Below, in pieces: positions 8,047 through 16,949 of a stretch of DNA of 56,934 nt (positions are counted from its first letter, which is position 1; each line of letters starts with the position of its first letter). The DNA is from Lachnospiraceae bacterium (lineage in GTDB: Bacteria > Bacillota > Clostridia > Lachnospirales > Lachnospiraceae): NCBI GenBank assembly GCA_017622795.1, contig JAGAQI010000044.1, forward strand, positions 1 through 56,934, given 5' to 3'. The translations under genes were made by a program, and so were the position numbers. Below the pieces are notes generated by a model. That model was not told where the DNA came from, ran no database searches, and saw nothing but the letters and a program-made list of their open reading frames with translations.

Positions 8047-9033
8047 TTACCTCACTTCCAGGAACCTTGTCAAAAACAATACATCCTTCAGATGTTTTGC
8101 TTCCCTGTACACATAGAGCACCACTACAATGCCGTCCTCACCATCGGCCCGGAAGATAAACTCACAGCGGTAACCGTCACCGGCTTCCAGGGCATTTTTG
8201 AAAACACCGTCATAGTAGTTATATTCCTCACCATAATAGGTCATAACCCTCTTCGTCGGAAAAATTCCCACATTACCTAAAATATTTTCCACAATCGCCT
8301 TTTCTATCAGCTTGGTTTCGTCGGAATCACCGGCGAAGGCTAATTGTGAGTTGTTGTCAAAATAGCAGACAAACAAGGATTCCGGTACGGAATCAGCAGG
8401 ACTCAGTTTATTCAACACATACTGATATCCTTCCATGGTACCGAGATTTTCATCCTTAACGCTGTGCTGAATTTTATCATTTACCCAGGTGGACGGAATA
8501 TAGTATTCCACCCCACCGTTATTTATAGTAACCTTCGTTGCGTTCCGCTTATTATACTCCGTACCGTCCTTTAAATAGTACATGTCACTTGATAAAGCTG
8601 ATGCCGGCAAGGCAGTAAATTTGTCCACGGTAAAATAAACATCTCCGGTAAACAATCCCACCGAGATACTTCCGTACAGTGCTACTTTGGTTCCTGTCTG
8701 ATAAGTTTTTGCTGTGGAGCGCAGGCTCCGTTCGCAAGTACATTCCAGTGTCAGGGAAGTATTGCTAAGGCCGGTAACCGTAAGGTTCTTACCATCCTTA
8801 TCCACGCTTACCACCTGACCGTATAACAGCACCGGCTGGTTATTATATTTTGTTTTAGCTGCTTTGCTGTTTGCTGTAAATTCTGACACAATTTCGTCCG
8901 CAGTGCGATATTGGTACACTTTATTATTTTCTGTGTCAACCATTACCTTGGTACCGTCAAACCAGCCTGCTCCGCAGAAGGAGAGGCACACACACAGCGC
9001 CATAATGATTGCCGTGATACGCTTTTTGTTCAT
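8047..9033 (-). CDS. Secreted protein with OB-fold (tRNA_anti-like) domain
   Basis: 328 residues with a signal peptide (about 1-22). Residues about 65-140 (VLLYGQVVSVDKDGKNLTV...GTKVALYGSISVGLFTGDVYFTVDKF) look like the tRNA_anti-like OB-fold found in many secreted Firmicutes proteins, where it is not known to bind RNA. The C-terminal half (about 165-328) is unassigned and begins with a short VEYYIPSTWVND strand typical of PsbP-like or secreted beta domains. It is the last gene of the ExbB/ExbD-like operon, 12 bases after its neighbour, so it may be an effector or substrate of that complex. No catalytic motif is visible. Confidence 0.7.
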   Translation of the reverse strand: MNKKRITAIIMALCVCLSFCGAGWFDGTKVMVDTENNKVYQYRTADEIVSEFTANSKAAKTKYNNQPVLLYGQVVSVDKDGKNLTVTGLSNTSLTLECTCERSLRSTAKTYQTGTKVALYGSISVGLFTGDVYFTVDKFTALPASALSSDMYYLKDGTEYNKRNATKVTINNGGVEYYIPSTWVNDKIQHSVKDENLGTMEGYQYVLNKLSPADSVPESLFVCYFDNNSQLAFAGDSDETKLIEKAIVENILGNVGIFPTKRVMTYYGEEYNYYDGVFKNALEAGDGYRCEFIFRADGEDGIVVVLYVYREAKHLKDVLFLTRFLEVR

Positions 9034-9045
9034 GCTGCCATCCTC

Positions 9046-9552
9046 CTACTCTACCGTATATTTTAATTCGATTTCCGCTTCCAAATCACTCAGAAGCTTT
9101 AACATTTCACGATATACATGCGCTTCTGCATAATCATCCACCAACCGGAAGGTGGTACGTTCATCATGATCCCTGCGCAGCTGTGCCGTAAGAATATCCA
9201 AATCCGGCCATGGCACATAATTATAGGTTATCTGTTCGCCACGGACACGGATTTCCTGAATCCTTGGTTTTGCCGGCAGATCCGGTTTTGGTGTAACCGT
9301 TACCTTCGGCGTTGGCTTTGCCGTCGGCTTTGGCGTTACACTGGTCATAGGAACCGGCGTTGCTGACGGATTCGGCGTCTCTTTGCCAATATCCTGAACC
9401 ATATCGTCTGCTCCCAGTTTACAGTTTCCGATGGCTGCGCTTAAATCTATTAACTTTTTATCACTCAGCAATTCTACTTTTTTCTGCCCCCAGCCGGCCA
9501 AAACCAGCAGAACGGCAATTGCAAGCAGGAACAGCACTCTTTTTCTTTTCAT
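9046..9552 (-). CDS. Membrane-anchored protein with Pro-rich linker and ExbD-like outer domain
   Basis: 168 residues: one N-terminal helix (VLFLLAIAVLLVLAGW), a Thr/Pro/Lys-rich linker (about 58-92) that could cross the cell wall, and a C-terminal domain (about 95-168, IQEIRVRGEQITYN...LDILTAQLRRD...TFRLVDDYAEAHVYREMLKLLSDL). The strand-helix-strand-helix layout resembles the extracytoplasmic domain of ExbD/TolR, although the family is not certain. It lacks the charged TM helix of true ExbD. Its start overlaps the previous gene by four bases, indicating translational coupling. Confidence 0.6.
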   Translation of the reverse strand: MKRKRVLFLLAIAVLLVLAGWGQKKVELLSDKKLIDLSAAIGNCKLGADDMVQDIGKETPNPSATPVPMTSVTPKPTAKPTPKVTVTPKPDLPAKPRIQEIRVRGEQITYNYVPWPDLDILTAQLRRDHDERTTFRLVDDYAEAHVYREMLKLLSDLEAEIELKYTVE

Positions 9553-10136
9553 CGTGTTTCCTCGTAATCAATTCCCATTTCGTTTAACATATCCTTTACC
9601 CCGCGATAAAGGGAACTGACGGCAAAACTGTCAATTATTATTACCGTGTTTTCTCTTTTTATTTCTGTCAGTCTGGTTTTCAATTCTAATAAATCTGCAC
9701 AGGTTTCTCCGCTCAGACTGACTTTATCACCGGCTACCAGCACATAATAAGTATATGCCTTTCCGTCTTCCGCCACAAACTGACCGTTTTCATTAATGGC
9801 ATCCCAGGCCATGGTTTCCGTTGCAATCCGGTCCGGAAACAGTTTACGGTACAGCCAGAAATTTTCACCCTTTGCGGCGTAGCCAAGATATAAACCTGCG
9901 AAAAACATCAGGATTCCTGCAAAAATAGCAACAATAAAATCCCGGATTAAGTTCTTTTTTTCATACCAGACCTGCTTCCCGATTTCCGGGTCCATCCGGG
10001 CTGAAAGGATTTCTTTGTCTTTATCATAAACAACTTCAAACCGTTCAAAGAAAGGCAGTACCCACAGGGAAATCAGACCAAGTACACCAAAAATCACAAG
10101 CAGGCCACCTACAATTATCAGAGTCCAAGGTATCAT
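9549..10136 (-). CDS. Two-helix membrane protein with ExbD-like outer domain
   Basis: 195 residues. Two membrane helices (about 4-28 and 66-88) flank a cytoplasmic loop; the rest is outside. The end, VSLSGETCADLLELKTRL...NTVIIIDSFAVSSLYRGVKDMLNEMGIDYEE, follows the ExbD/TolR outer-domain pattern of a helix, a V-x-I-x-x-D strand and a Y-x-x-V-x-x-x-M-x-x-x-G helix. It is not annotated by any family I can name with confidence. It overlaps the neighbours on both sides by four bases, so it is tightly coupled to the ExbD-like gene. Confidence 0.62.
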   Translation of the reverse strand: MIPWTLIIVGGLLVIFGVLGLISLWVLPFFERFEVVYDKDKEILSARMDPEIGKQVWYEKKNLIRDFIVAIFAGILMFFAGLYLGYAAKGENFWLYRKLFPDRIATETMAWDAINENGQFVAEDGKAYTYYVLVAGDKVSLSGETCADLLELKTRLTEIKRENTVIIIDSFAVSSLYRGVKDMLNEMGIDYEETR

Positions 10137-10678
10137 TTTTCCTCCTCATGTATGCTTCCGCGGATATAAACGTTGTTATATTCCTTTGTAAGCTCATAAA
10201 AAATATCAGTAACCATGACCTCATCCCGGTACAAAATAGTATCGTCTTTCTCATTTAAAGAAAGAATTACCGGTCGGTCTTTATTTGCTTCCACAAACTT
10301 TACCAGGCTATCCCGGAACGCTTCTACGGAAGACTTCACGTTATTTCCTACCAGGTCAAAGCTTTCGATTTCTTCGCCCTCTTTTAAGATTTGGATCGTT
10401 CTTCTTGTAACATCTTCTTTGTCATATGGTACCACAACCGATACAGCAAACACATATTGGTTGATATTATCTGCTATTTCCAATTGCTGTTCATAGAGCT
10501 TTTGCTCCGCCTCCGTTTGGTTTTTTGCAGATTCTGTTTCTGCCTGGGCCTGTTTCAAATTGGTTTCCACCGAATTCTGCCCCCACATAACAATCAGTAA
10601 TATAATAAATATGACATCCAAAAGCGATGTTAAATCAATCAGCACATCGCCCTTTGCGCCTTTTTTTCTTCTCCGCAT
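10133..10678 (-). CDS. ExbD/TolR-like proton-channel partner protein
   Basis: 181 residues. A short basic N-terminus leads into a helix, IDLTSLLDVIFIILLIVMWG, which corresponds to the ExbD helix with its essential membrane Asp (here Asp21, matching Asp25 of E. coli ExbD). A coiled-coil stretch rich in Glu/Gln/Ala (about 38-70) and an outer domain with VILSLNEKDDTILYRDEVMVTDIFYELTKEY follow. In the family this subunit forms, with ExbB, an ion channel that turns proton-motive force into mechanical work. It follows the ExbB-like gene by 18 bases. Confidence 0.8.
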   Translation of the reverse strand: MRRRKKGAKGDVLIDLTSLLDVIFIILLIVMWGQNSVETNLKQAQAETESAKNQTEAEQKLYEQQLEIADNINQYVFAVSVVVPYDKEDVTRRTIQILKEGEEIESFDLVGNNVKSSVEAFRDSLVKFVEANKDRPVILSLNEKDDTILYRDEVMVTDIFYELTKEYNNVYIRGSIHEEEK

Positions 10679-10696
10679 GCTTTCACTCCCCGGAAT

Positions 10697-11251
10697 TTAT
10701 TTTTCTTCTTGGAACTTTTTAAACATTTCCGCAATGTTTAATTTCTTGTCAAAATCATCCAGCATAACCTCTACGTCATAAATAATTCTGGATGGGAATA
10801 CCGCCTCAATTACCTTTAACAAAATAGCAAAAATCAAGCCCCAGAAAGTAGTGTCCAGCGCCGTGTTCAGAGAGGTCATCATAGCCTCAATTCCACCACC
10901 CTGGACCTGAAGCATAAGACCTGCCACCGTACCGAGAATACCAAGCAATGGGAATACCGGAATACACTGTACCAGCACACCGTGCCAGGAACATTTTGTA
11001 TTAAATTCGGTTTCATATTTACGGATGGTGTCCGGGGTGATAGCTGCCGCCTCATCTTCATTTTCTTCCATTTCCTTGGAATCCACATTCAGTGTATAGG
11101 TATTGTTTTTACGCTTCAGCGCTTCCTCAATGCGGTTTTTCTGGTTGGAAAGAGCGATACCGTTCCAGAATAATAATATAGCAACCGCTATACCAAAAAG
11201 CACAATGCCCGCCGTTCCGTATTTTGAAATAAATTCCAACATAAATCCCAT
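10697..11251 (-). CDS. MotA/TolQ/ExbB-type proton channel protein
   Basis: 184 residues with three helices (about 13-33, 95-118 and 128-152). The segment VFPLLGILGTVAGLMLQVQ, followed by LNTALDTTFWGLIFAILLKVIEAVF, is the core MotA/TolQ/ExbB signature of the pore-forming helices. Members form pentamers around an ExbD/MotB dimer. It is somewhat shorter than E. coli ExbB. As the first gene of a five-gene operon with its own promoter, it defines the unit. No TonB, TolA or flagellar genes are in the window. Confidence 0.85.
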   Translation of the reverse strand: MGFMLEFISKYGTAGIVLFGIAVAILLFWNGIALSNQKNRIEEALKRKNNTYTLNVDSKEMEENEDEAAAITPDTIRKYETEFNTKCSWHGVLVQCIPVFPLLGILGTVAGLMLQVQGGGIEAMMTSLNTALDTTFWGLIFAILLKVIEAVFPSRIIYDVEVMLDDFDKKLNIAEMFKKFQEEK

Positions 11252-11296
11252 TCTATCTTCTCCTTTGCCTGAAATAATAATAGCTTTCTAACTATC

Positions 11297-11325
11297 AGTG
11301 TATTATTTTCGTCGAATTCTGTCAA
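11297..11325 (-). promoter_or_regulatory. Promoter of the ExbB/ExbD-like operon
   Basis: On the minus strand TTGACA (11320-11325) and TACACT (11297-11302) are exactly 17 bases apart, with an AT-rich stretch upstream. The start codon follows at 11251 after AAAGGAGAAG. Confidence 0.7.
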
Positions 11326-11367
11326 TTATTATATCGTCAAAATCCCCCCTGCCCATTATGATTAACA

Positions 11368-11396
11368 TTGTAAATCCACTGCAGCCATGATAAAAT
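11368..11396 (+). promoter_or_regulatory. Promoter of the AraC-family gene
   Basis: TTGTAA (11368-11373) and TAAAAT (11391-11396) are 17 bases apart; the gene starts 34 bases later. It is divergent from the ExbB operon promoter, about 45 bases away. Confidence 0.6.
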
Positions 11397-11429
11397 ACAA
11401 GAAGAAATTGTCTGAGGAGGTATTTTCCG

Positions 11430-12422
11430 GTGAAACCTGCGGAACTGAAAACCATATTTGAGCTCATAAAAAAAGCCGGCATTCATCCCGCACCGGAAAC
11501 CCTGTCCCGGGAGGAGCTGGATGTCCTGTCTAAAGATCCGGATGCCAAAGTAAAACTGTTCCGCGCCCTGGGCGGCACCGGCATTAACCTGCACCAGGAG
11601 CTGGAAATGTCCTCTCCTTACGTAAATACCCACCGGGATACCAGCTATAACCCGGAAAACCTGCAGCTTCACAGTCATGCTTTTTTTGAGCTCATTTACT
11701 GTGAAACCGGCACCGTCCAGTATCTGATTGGAGATACCCGTTACCGTATCCATGCCGGTGATGTGATTCTGGTTCCTCCGGGCATCAGCCATCGTCCTAT
11801 CTTTTACGATGAAATGCCGGAACCCTACACCCGTATTGTTCTTTGGATTAGTTCCGACTTTTTCCACACGATTGCAGAAATCTGTCCGGAAGAGCTTCGG
11901 AGCCAACTCCGTCTGAAAGAACATTTTCTTCTTCGCACCGAAGGTACCCCTTATAAATACCTGGGAAAACTTTTTCAACGGGGTGTGGAAGAAGCCACCT
12001 TGCAGGCTCCCCTATGGGAGATGGCTCTTTGCGGCAATACCACAAACCTGCTGGCAAATTTAGGCCGTGCTTTAATGTCCACCGACACTTATTTTCCTGC
12101 AGAACAAAGGGAAGACATTGACGAAGTTATCTCCTATATTGAAAAAAATTACAGCAACCGTATCACATTAGAGGAAACCGCGCGGGAATTCCATATCAGT
12201 ACCAGTACCCTCAGCAAGCTGTTTTACAACAGGCTTCACATCAGCTTTTACCATTTCGTTACCCAGCGGCGTTTAATCAATTCCAAATTAAAAATAGAAG
12301 AAGGCAGCTCCATGGAAGAAGCTGCCCTGTCCTGTGGCTTTTGCGATTACTCCGCCTTTTACCGTGCTTTTAAAAAAGAGTACGGGATTTCTCCGAAGGA
12401 GTATCGGAAAATCATACTTTAA
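11430..12422 (+). CDS. AraC-family transcriptional regulator with cupin sensor
   Basis: 330 residues starting at GTG with a strong site (GAGGAGGT). An N-terminal segment of about 85 residues is followed by a cupin-like sensor domain (LHSHAFFELIYCETGTVQYLIG...AGDVILVPPGISHRP). The last 100 residues hold two helix-turn-helix units ending in ALSCGFCDYSAFYRAFKKEYGISPKEYRK, the AraC signature. Such regulators usually sense a sugar and control nearby glycan genes; the convergent GH127 gene is an obvious candidate target. Its 3' end overlaps that gene by four bases. Control of the divergent ExbB operon is also possible. Confidence 0.92.
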   Translation: MKPAELKTIFELIKKAGIHPAPETLSREELDVLSKDPDAKVKLFRALGGTGINLHQELEMSSPYVNTHRDTSYNPENLQLHSHAFFELIYCETGTVQYLIGDTRYRIHAGDVILVPPGISHRPIFYDEMPEPYTRIVLWISSDFFHTIAEICPEELRSQLRLKEHFLLRTEGTPYKYLGKLFQRGVEEATLQAPLWEMALCGNTTNLLANLGRALMSTDTYFPAEQREDIDEVISYIEKNYSNRITLEETAREFHISTSTLSKLFYNRLHISFYHFVTQRRLINSKLKIEEGSSMEEAALSCGFCDYSAFYRAFKKEYGISPKEYRKIIL

Positions 12423-14266
12423 TGCTTAATTTTAAAATAAATCTGATATGGTTCGTAACCGATTTCATTTAACTTGCGGAAGTTGATACCCGGATCCTGA
12501 TTTTCCGTACGATAGAAGGTTCGGAATTCACCCCACTGGCGTTCCGTATCTAAGGATAATTCTTCCTCCGGTGTTTCGTTTTCCAGCTTCAGGATTCGCT
12601 CTGCTTCGGTGATGCCGGCAAGCACATCTGCACCATAGCGGTATGCTCCCATGGTTTCATCATCCGGCAGAGTCACAAACTTCAAACCGATTGGTAAAAT
12701 CACCACTATCTTATCGCCTTCATTCCATGCACGGTTGATGGTCACAAATGCCTTCGTGTTATCGGTTTCTGCCACCGGCTCTTCATTCACAAATACTCTG
12801 GCTTTCTTTGTAATCCAGTCCGGAATTCTAAGATTCAGCGCAAACTGCACTGCGCCTTCTGTATGTACCGTAATAACATATTTCTTAAATTCCGGCTTAT
12901 TTTCATAGGCAGACGCAATGTCGTTTACTGTCTGCTTTGCATTGTTTTCCGAAGAATTCATCAAACTTCCGTTTAAGTAATCCTGGCGTTGTTCCAGTGT
13001 AATTTTCTGGTTTTCCAAAATAAAATCCGCCGCAGAATTCACATAAGAGGTTACGTAAAATTCTTCTCCGTCCTGATAGAAAATACGACGGTTCCAAGCC
13101 GCATTTACCTGTACCATGGTTCCGTGACAGCAGAAGAAACTGTCACGCTCTCCTGCCCAGTCCTTCTTGCTTCCGGCCTTCATTGGCAGGAAATAAGTAA
13201 GGAGGCCATGACCCGGGCTGTTCTGATACGGCATGCCCTGCCAATAGGTCTGGGCAAAAATACCGTTGGCAACGTTGTATTCAATGTAATGCATATACTC
13301 CGGATTCTTTGTCTGACGGAATAAAAACTCAGCCAGACGGATCATATTGTAAACCGTGCAATGCTCCTGATTTTTATCACCCAGTCTTGCCTTTAATTTC
13401 TTCATCGGGGTCCAAATCTCACCCTGGGTCTGACCACCGGTAACAAAAGCACCGCGGTCTGTCACCGCACACTTCCAGTAACAGTTTACAATATCCAGCC
13501 ACTTCTTTTCACCGGTTACCTCATAGGCTCTGGCACAGCCAAGAACTTCCGGAATAGTGGTATTGGCATGCATGTTGGTTAATACATCCTTGCCGGCAAG
13601 CAGCGGTTCAAATAATCGTCCTCGGTAATAGCGTTCCAGCAAAGTCTTGTATTTTTCATCGTCGGTAATCTCCAGTAAATCAGCCCAGACTTCCAACATA
13701 CCACCGGTTTCCATATCTAAAATATTATCAAATTCTTCTCTGGTATATTCGCCGCTCCAGCGGTAAAACCAGTCTGCCAGCTTGTCTGCAATCTGCAGTG
13801 CCAAATCCAGCTTCATAAGCTTATATACATCCACCAGACCCATAAACAACTTATGGATATTGTACTGTGGCGCCCACACATTTTTGCCTTTGCCAATCCA
13901 GTAAAGATATTTTTCCGGAATCGGGCAAACCCACTCGCCGCCGTTATCTTTCTGGCAAAGTTCCAGCTCCTTTAAAATGGATTCCGTTTTTGCCTTCAGC
14001 TCGCCGTCTTTGGAGGCTTCATAATTGAGGGCAGCCGCAGAAAGCCAATGGCCGAGGAAGTGACCTCTCAGCTGGCAGCTTAAATCTTCCCAGCCGCCAA
14101 GAGCATTCCTGTCATGTCCTCTGCCGGTCATACGTCCTGCCTCGTGTTGATAGCTGCGGAGCAGATAACGGGTCTCCAGCTTCATGAGATAATTTTTATT
14201 TGCTTCTTCCCTGCGGCGCATGTCGCCTTCCCATAAACGTACCTTAGAACCTTTTAATTCTTTCAT
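12419..14266 (-). CDS. GH127-type beta-L-arabinofuranosidase
   Basis: About 615 residues, similar in length to HypBA1. The N-terminal half forms the (alpha/alpha) barrel of GH127 (GHDRNALGGWEDLSCQLRGHFLGHWLSA, WVCPIPEKYLYW, VWAPQYNIHKLFMGLVD). The catalytic, zinc-holding set is complete: Glu and Cys in QEHCTVYN (about 301 and 303) and the Cys pair in FFCCHG (about 379-380), one of which is the nucleophile in this family. It should release L-arabinofuranose from plant glycans. No signal peptide is seen, so it acts inside the cell on imported oligosaccharides. ATG at 14266 is chosen, with GGAGGGG upstream. Confidence 0.9.
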   Translation of the reverse strand: MKELKGSKVRLWEGDMRRREEANKNYLMKLETRYLLRSYQHEAGRMTGRGHDRNALGGWEDLSCQLRGHFLGHWLSAAALNYEASKDGELKAKTESILKELELCQKDNGGEWVCPIPEKYLYWIGKGKNVWAPQYNIHKLFMGLVDVYKLMKLDLALQIADKLADWFYRWSGEYTREEFDNILDMETGGMLEVWADLLEITDDEKYKTLLERYYRGRLFEPLLAGKDVLTNMHANTTIPEVLGCARAYEVTGEKKWLDIVNCYWKCAVTDRGAFVTGGQTQGEIWTPMKKLKARLGDKNQEHCTVYNMIRLAEFLFRQTKNPEYMHYIEYNVANGIFAQTYWQGMPYQNSPGHGLLTYFLPMKAGSKKDWAGERDSFFCCHGTMVQVNAAWNRRIFYQDGEEFYVTSYVNSAADFILENQKITLEQRQDYLNGSLMNSSENNAKQTVNDIASAYENKPEFKKYVITVHTEGAVQFALNLRIPDWITKKARVFVNEEPVAETDNTKAFVTINRAWNEGDKIVVILPIGLKFVTLPDDETMGAYRYGADVLAGITEAERILKLENETPEEELSLDTERQWGEFRTFYRTENQDPGINFRKLNEIGYEPYQIYFKIKH

Positions 14267-14299
14267 ATACACCCCTCCGATAATTGATTTATTAATTAC

Positions 14300-14328
14300 A
14301 CTTTAATCTAAACTTCCACTGTTTACAA
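14300..14328 (-). promoter_or_regulatory. Putative promoter of the GH127 gene
   Basis: On the minus strand TTGTAA (14323-14328) and TAAAGT (14300-14305) are 17 bases apart, 35 bases before the start codon. Confidence 0.45.
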
Positions 14329-14370
14329 TGATATATCCTCGTTTTTAATTGATGAATCCGTCAGTAAACA

Positions 14371-14402
14371 AAAAGGCCCCGCAGGAAACTTCCCACAGGG
14401 CC
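14371..14402 (-). terminator. Rho-independent terminator of glgP
   Basis: On the minus strand GGCCCTGTGGGAA pairs with TTCCTGCGGGGCC and is followed by TTTTTG. Confidence 0.85.
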
Positions 14403-14421
14403 AATTAATTTTTCTGTTAAA

Positions 14422-16893
14422 TTACTTTCTTATACTCTTCTTTACAGTAACCTTCTCTAAGTGCCAGATATCCTGAACATACTCTTCGATTGTTCTGTCG
14501 GAGGAGAACTTACCGCTCTTTGCAATGTTGATAAGTGCGGATTTCGCCCAGCCCTTTTCATCGCGGTACTTCTCTTCTACGCGCTTCTGAGCTTCTGCAT
14601 AGGATACGAAGTCCTTGAGGATGAAGTACTGGTCTGCACGCTCATAACCGTTAGTCTCAAGAAGAGAGTTATACAGCTCGCGGAATAACTCCGTGTTATC
14701 CTGGGAGTAGGTTCCGTCAATCAGCTGTGTCATTGCCATACGGATGTCGGTGTTGGTGTTGTAGATAGCCTTTGGATTGTACTCGTTGTTATGCTCGTAA
14801 GCAATAACTTCGTCAGCACTAAGACCGAAGATAACTTCATTTTCTGCGCCTGCTTCTTCTACGATTTCTACGTTAGCACCGTCCATGGTTCCGAGGGTGA
14901 TTGCACCGTTTAACATGAACTTCATGTTACCGGTACCGGATGCTTCCTTACTTGCAGTGGAAATCTGCTCGGAAACATCTGCTGCCGCAAAAATCCACTC
15001 AGCGTTGGATACACGGTAGTTTTCAATAAATACAACCTTAAGCTTTCCGTTAATGGAAGCGTCGTTGTTGACTACATCACCAACGCTGTTGATGAGCTTG
15101 ATGATAGCCTTTGCACGGCGGTAACCTGCAGATGCCTTGGCACCGAAGATGAAGGTTCTTGGATAGAACGGCATATCCGGATTCTTCTTAATCTCGTTGT
15201 AGAGATACATGATGTGCAGGATGTTAAGGAACTGTCTCTTGTACTCATGGAGACGCTTAACCTGTACGTCGAAGATGGAGCGAGGATCAACCTCAACACC
15301 GTTGTGCTTCTTTATGTAATTAGCAAGTCTTACCTTATTCTGATACTTGATGTTCTGAAGTTCAGCCAGTGCCTTATCATCATCAGCATAAATCATTAAC
15401 TTCTCAAGATGGGACAGGTTGGTAATCCAATCGTCGCCAATCTTATCTGTAATCCAGTTAGCAAGTAATGGGTTACCGTGAAGAAGGAATCTTCTCTGGG
15501 TAATACCGTTGGTCTTATTGTTGAACTTTTCAGGCCACAGCTGATAGAAATCCTTTAACTGTTCCTTCTTTAAAATTTCGGTATGAAGGGCAGCAACGCC
15601 GTTTACGGAGAAGCCTGCCACGATTGCTAAGTTCGCCATACGAACCTGGCCGTCGTAAACAATTGCCATCTTCTCTACCTTGCTGTAGTCGTTCGGATAC
15701 TTCTCCTGTAAGAGAATTAAGAAACGACGGTTGATTTCTTCTACAATCTGGTAAATTCTTGGGAGAAGTCTGGAGAACAGCTCTAACGGCCACTTTTCCA
15801 GTGCTTCTGCCATGATGGTGTGGTTGGTGTATGCACAGCACTTGCTGGTAACTTCCCATGCCTCATCCCAGGTTAAGAAGTAGTCGTCAAGGAGAATTCT
15901 CATTAACTCTGCTACGGTAACAGTTGGGTGGGTATCATTTAACTGGAAGCAAACCTTTTCGTGTAATTTGCGTACATCATCGTGGGTTTCCATATACTTG
16001 GAAACGGCACGCTGGATGCTGGCGGATACGAAGAAGTACTGCTGCTTTAAGCGGAGCTCCTTACCTGCATAGTGATTATCGTTTGGATAAAGAACTTCTG
16101 TGATTGTCTTAGCCAGATTTTCCTGTTCAACGGACTTCTGGTAGTCGCCCTTATCAAAGGACTCTAAGTTAAAGTTATTGATAGCTTCTGCATCCCAGAT
16201 ACGGAGAGTATTTACTACACCGTTGCCGTAACCGATTACCGGAATATCGTAAGGGATAGCCATAACGGAGCTGTAGTTCTCCTGCACGAAATGGTCCTTA
16301 CCGTTCTCGGCACGAACCATCTTTACGTAACCGCCGAACTTAACTTCTACCGCATATTCCGCACGCTTGATTTCGAATGGGTTGCCATGCTTTAACCAAT
16401 CGTCCGGCTTTTCTACCTGGAAACCGTCCTTGATGGCCTGCTTGAACATACCGTACTTATAACGGATACCGCAGCCATACGCCGGATAACCAAGGGAAGA
16501 TAAGGAATCAAGGAAGCATGCTGCCAGACGGCCAAGACCGCCGTTACCTAACGCTGCATCCGGCTCTTCATCCTCAATCACATCGAGGTCAAAACCGATT
16601 TCCTCTAACACTTCCTTTACTACGCTCTGTGCCTTCATGTTGATTAAATTGTTACCAAGGGCACGGCCCATTAAAAACTCCATGGAAAGGTAGTAAACAG
16701 TCTTTACATCTTCCTTTTCATAAGTCTTGTGAGTGTCCATCCACATGTCGATGATGTAATCCTTTAATGCGTAGGACACTGCCTGGAATAACTGCTGCTT
16801 GGACGCTTCTTCAATGTCCTTGCGGTACAGCATTCTCATGTTGTTAGCAATTTTCTGCTTAAACTCTTTTTTTGTGATTTCCATACTTTTCAT
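14422..16893 (-). CDS. glgP: Glycogen/starch/alpha-glucan phosphorylase
   Basis: 823 residues, full length for the GT35 family. It releases glucose-1-phosphate from glycogen or imported maltodextrins using pyridoxal phosphate. Visible signatures: YYLSMEFLMGRALGNNLIN, ALGNGGLGRLAACFLDSL, FQLNDTHP, VDVQVKRLHEYKRQ region, and EASGTGNMKFMLNGA containing the PLP-binding lysine. The AGGAG site sits very close to the first ATG; a second ATG three codons later (MEITKK) is an alternative start. It follows ileS by only 56 bases, with a hairpin in between. Confidence 0.96.
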   Translation of the reverse strand: MKSMEITKKEFKQKIANNMRMLYRKDIEEASKQQLFQAVSYALKDYIIDMWMDTHKTYEKEDVKTVYYLSMEFLMGRALGNNLINMKAQSVVKEVLEEIGFDLDVIEDEEPDAALGNGGLGRLAACFLDSLSSLGYPAYGCGIRYKYGMFKQAIKDGFQVEKPDDWLKHGNPFEIKRAEYAVEVKFGGYVKMVRAENGKDHFVQENYSSVMAIPYDIPVIGYGNGVVNTLRIWDAEAINNFNLESFDKGDYQKSVEQENLAKTITEVLYPNDNHYAGKELRLKQQYFFVSASIQRAVSKYMETHDDVRKLHEKVCFQLNDTHPTVTVAELMRILLDDYFLTWDEAWEVTSKCCAYTNHTIMAEALEKWPLELFSRLLPRIYQIVEEINRRFLILLQEKYPNDYSKVEKMAIVYDGQVRMANLAIVAGFSVNGVAALHTEILKKEQLKDFYQLWPEKFNNKTNGITQRRFLLHGNPLLANWITDKIGDDWITNLSHLEKLMIYADDDKALAELQNIKYQNKVRLANYIKKHNGVEVDPRSIFDVQVKRLHEYKRQFLNILHIMYLYNEIKKNPDMPFYPRTFIFGAKASAGYRRAKAIIKLINSVGDVVNNDASINGKLKVVFIENYRVSNAEWIFAAADVSEQISTASKEASGTGNMKFMLNGAITLGTMDGANVEIVEEAGAENEVIFGLSADEVIAYEHNNEYNPKAIYNTNTDIRMAMTQLIDGTYSQDNTELFRELYNSLLETNGYERADQYFILKDFVSYAEAQKRVEEKYRDEKGWAKSALINIAKSGKFSSDRTIEEYVQDIWHLEKVTVKKSIRK

Positions 16894-16911
16894 TTTCTCC
16901 TTTTGGGGGAA

Positions 16912-16936
16912 GGAGCGCCCGCCCCACAGGCGCTCC
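16912..16936 (-). terminator. GC-rich hairpin between ileS and glgP
   Basis: GGAGCGCC (16912-16919) pairs with GGCGCTCC (16929-16936). On the minus strand the stem is followed by TTCCCCC rather than a clean T run, so it may be a weak terminator, an mRNA-stabilising 3' end for ileS, or an attenuator for glgP, whose binding site lies a few bases further on. Confidence 0.45.
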
Positions 16937-16949
16937 CATTATTTGTGTT

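Noticed and set aside
8047-11251. Zorya-type phage defence system (ZorA/ZorB)
   Set aside because: The channel protein is far shorter than ZorA, the partner lacks an OmpA-type peptidoglycan domain, and no ZorC, ZorD or ZorE gene is present.
11337-11978. 213-codon minus-strand reading frame
   Set aside because: It is antisense to the AraC gene and overlaps both divergent promoters.
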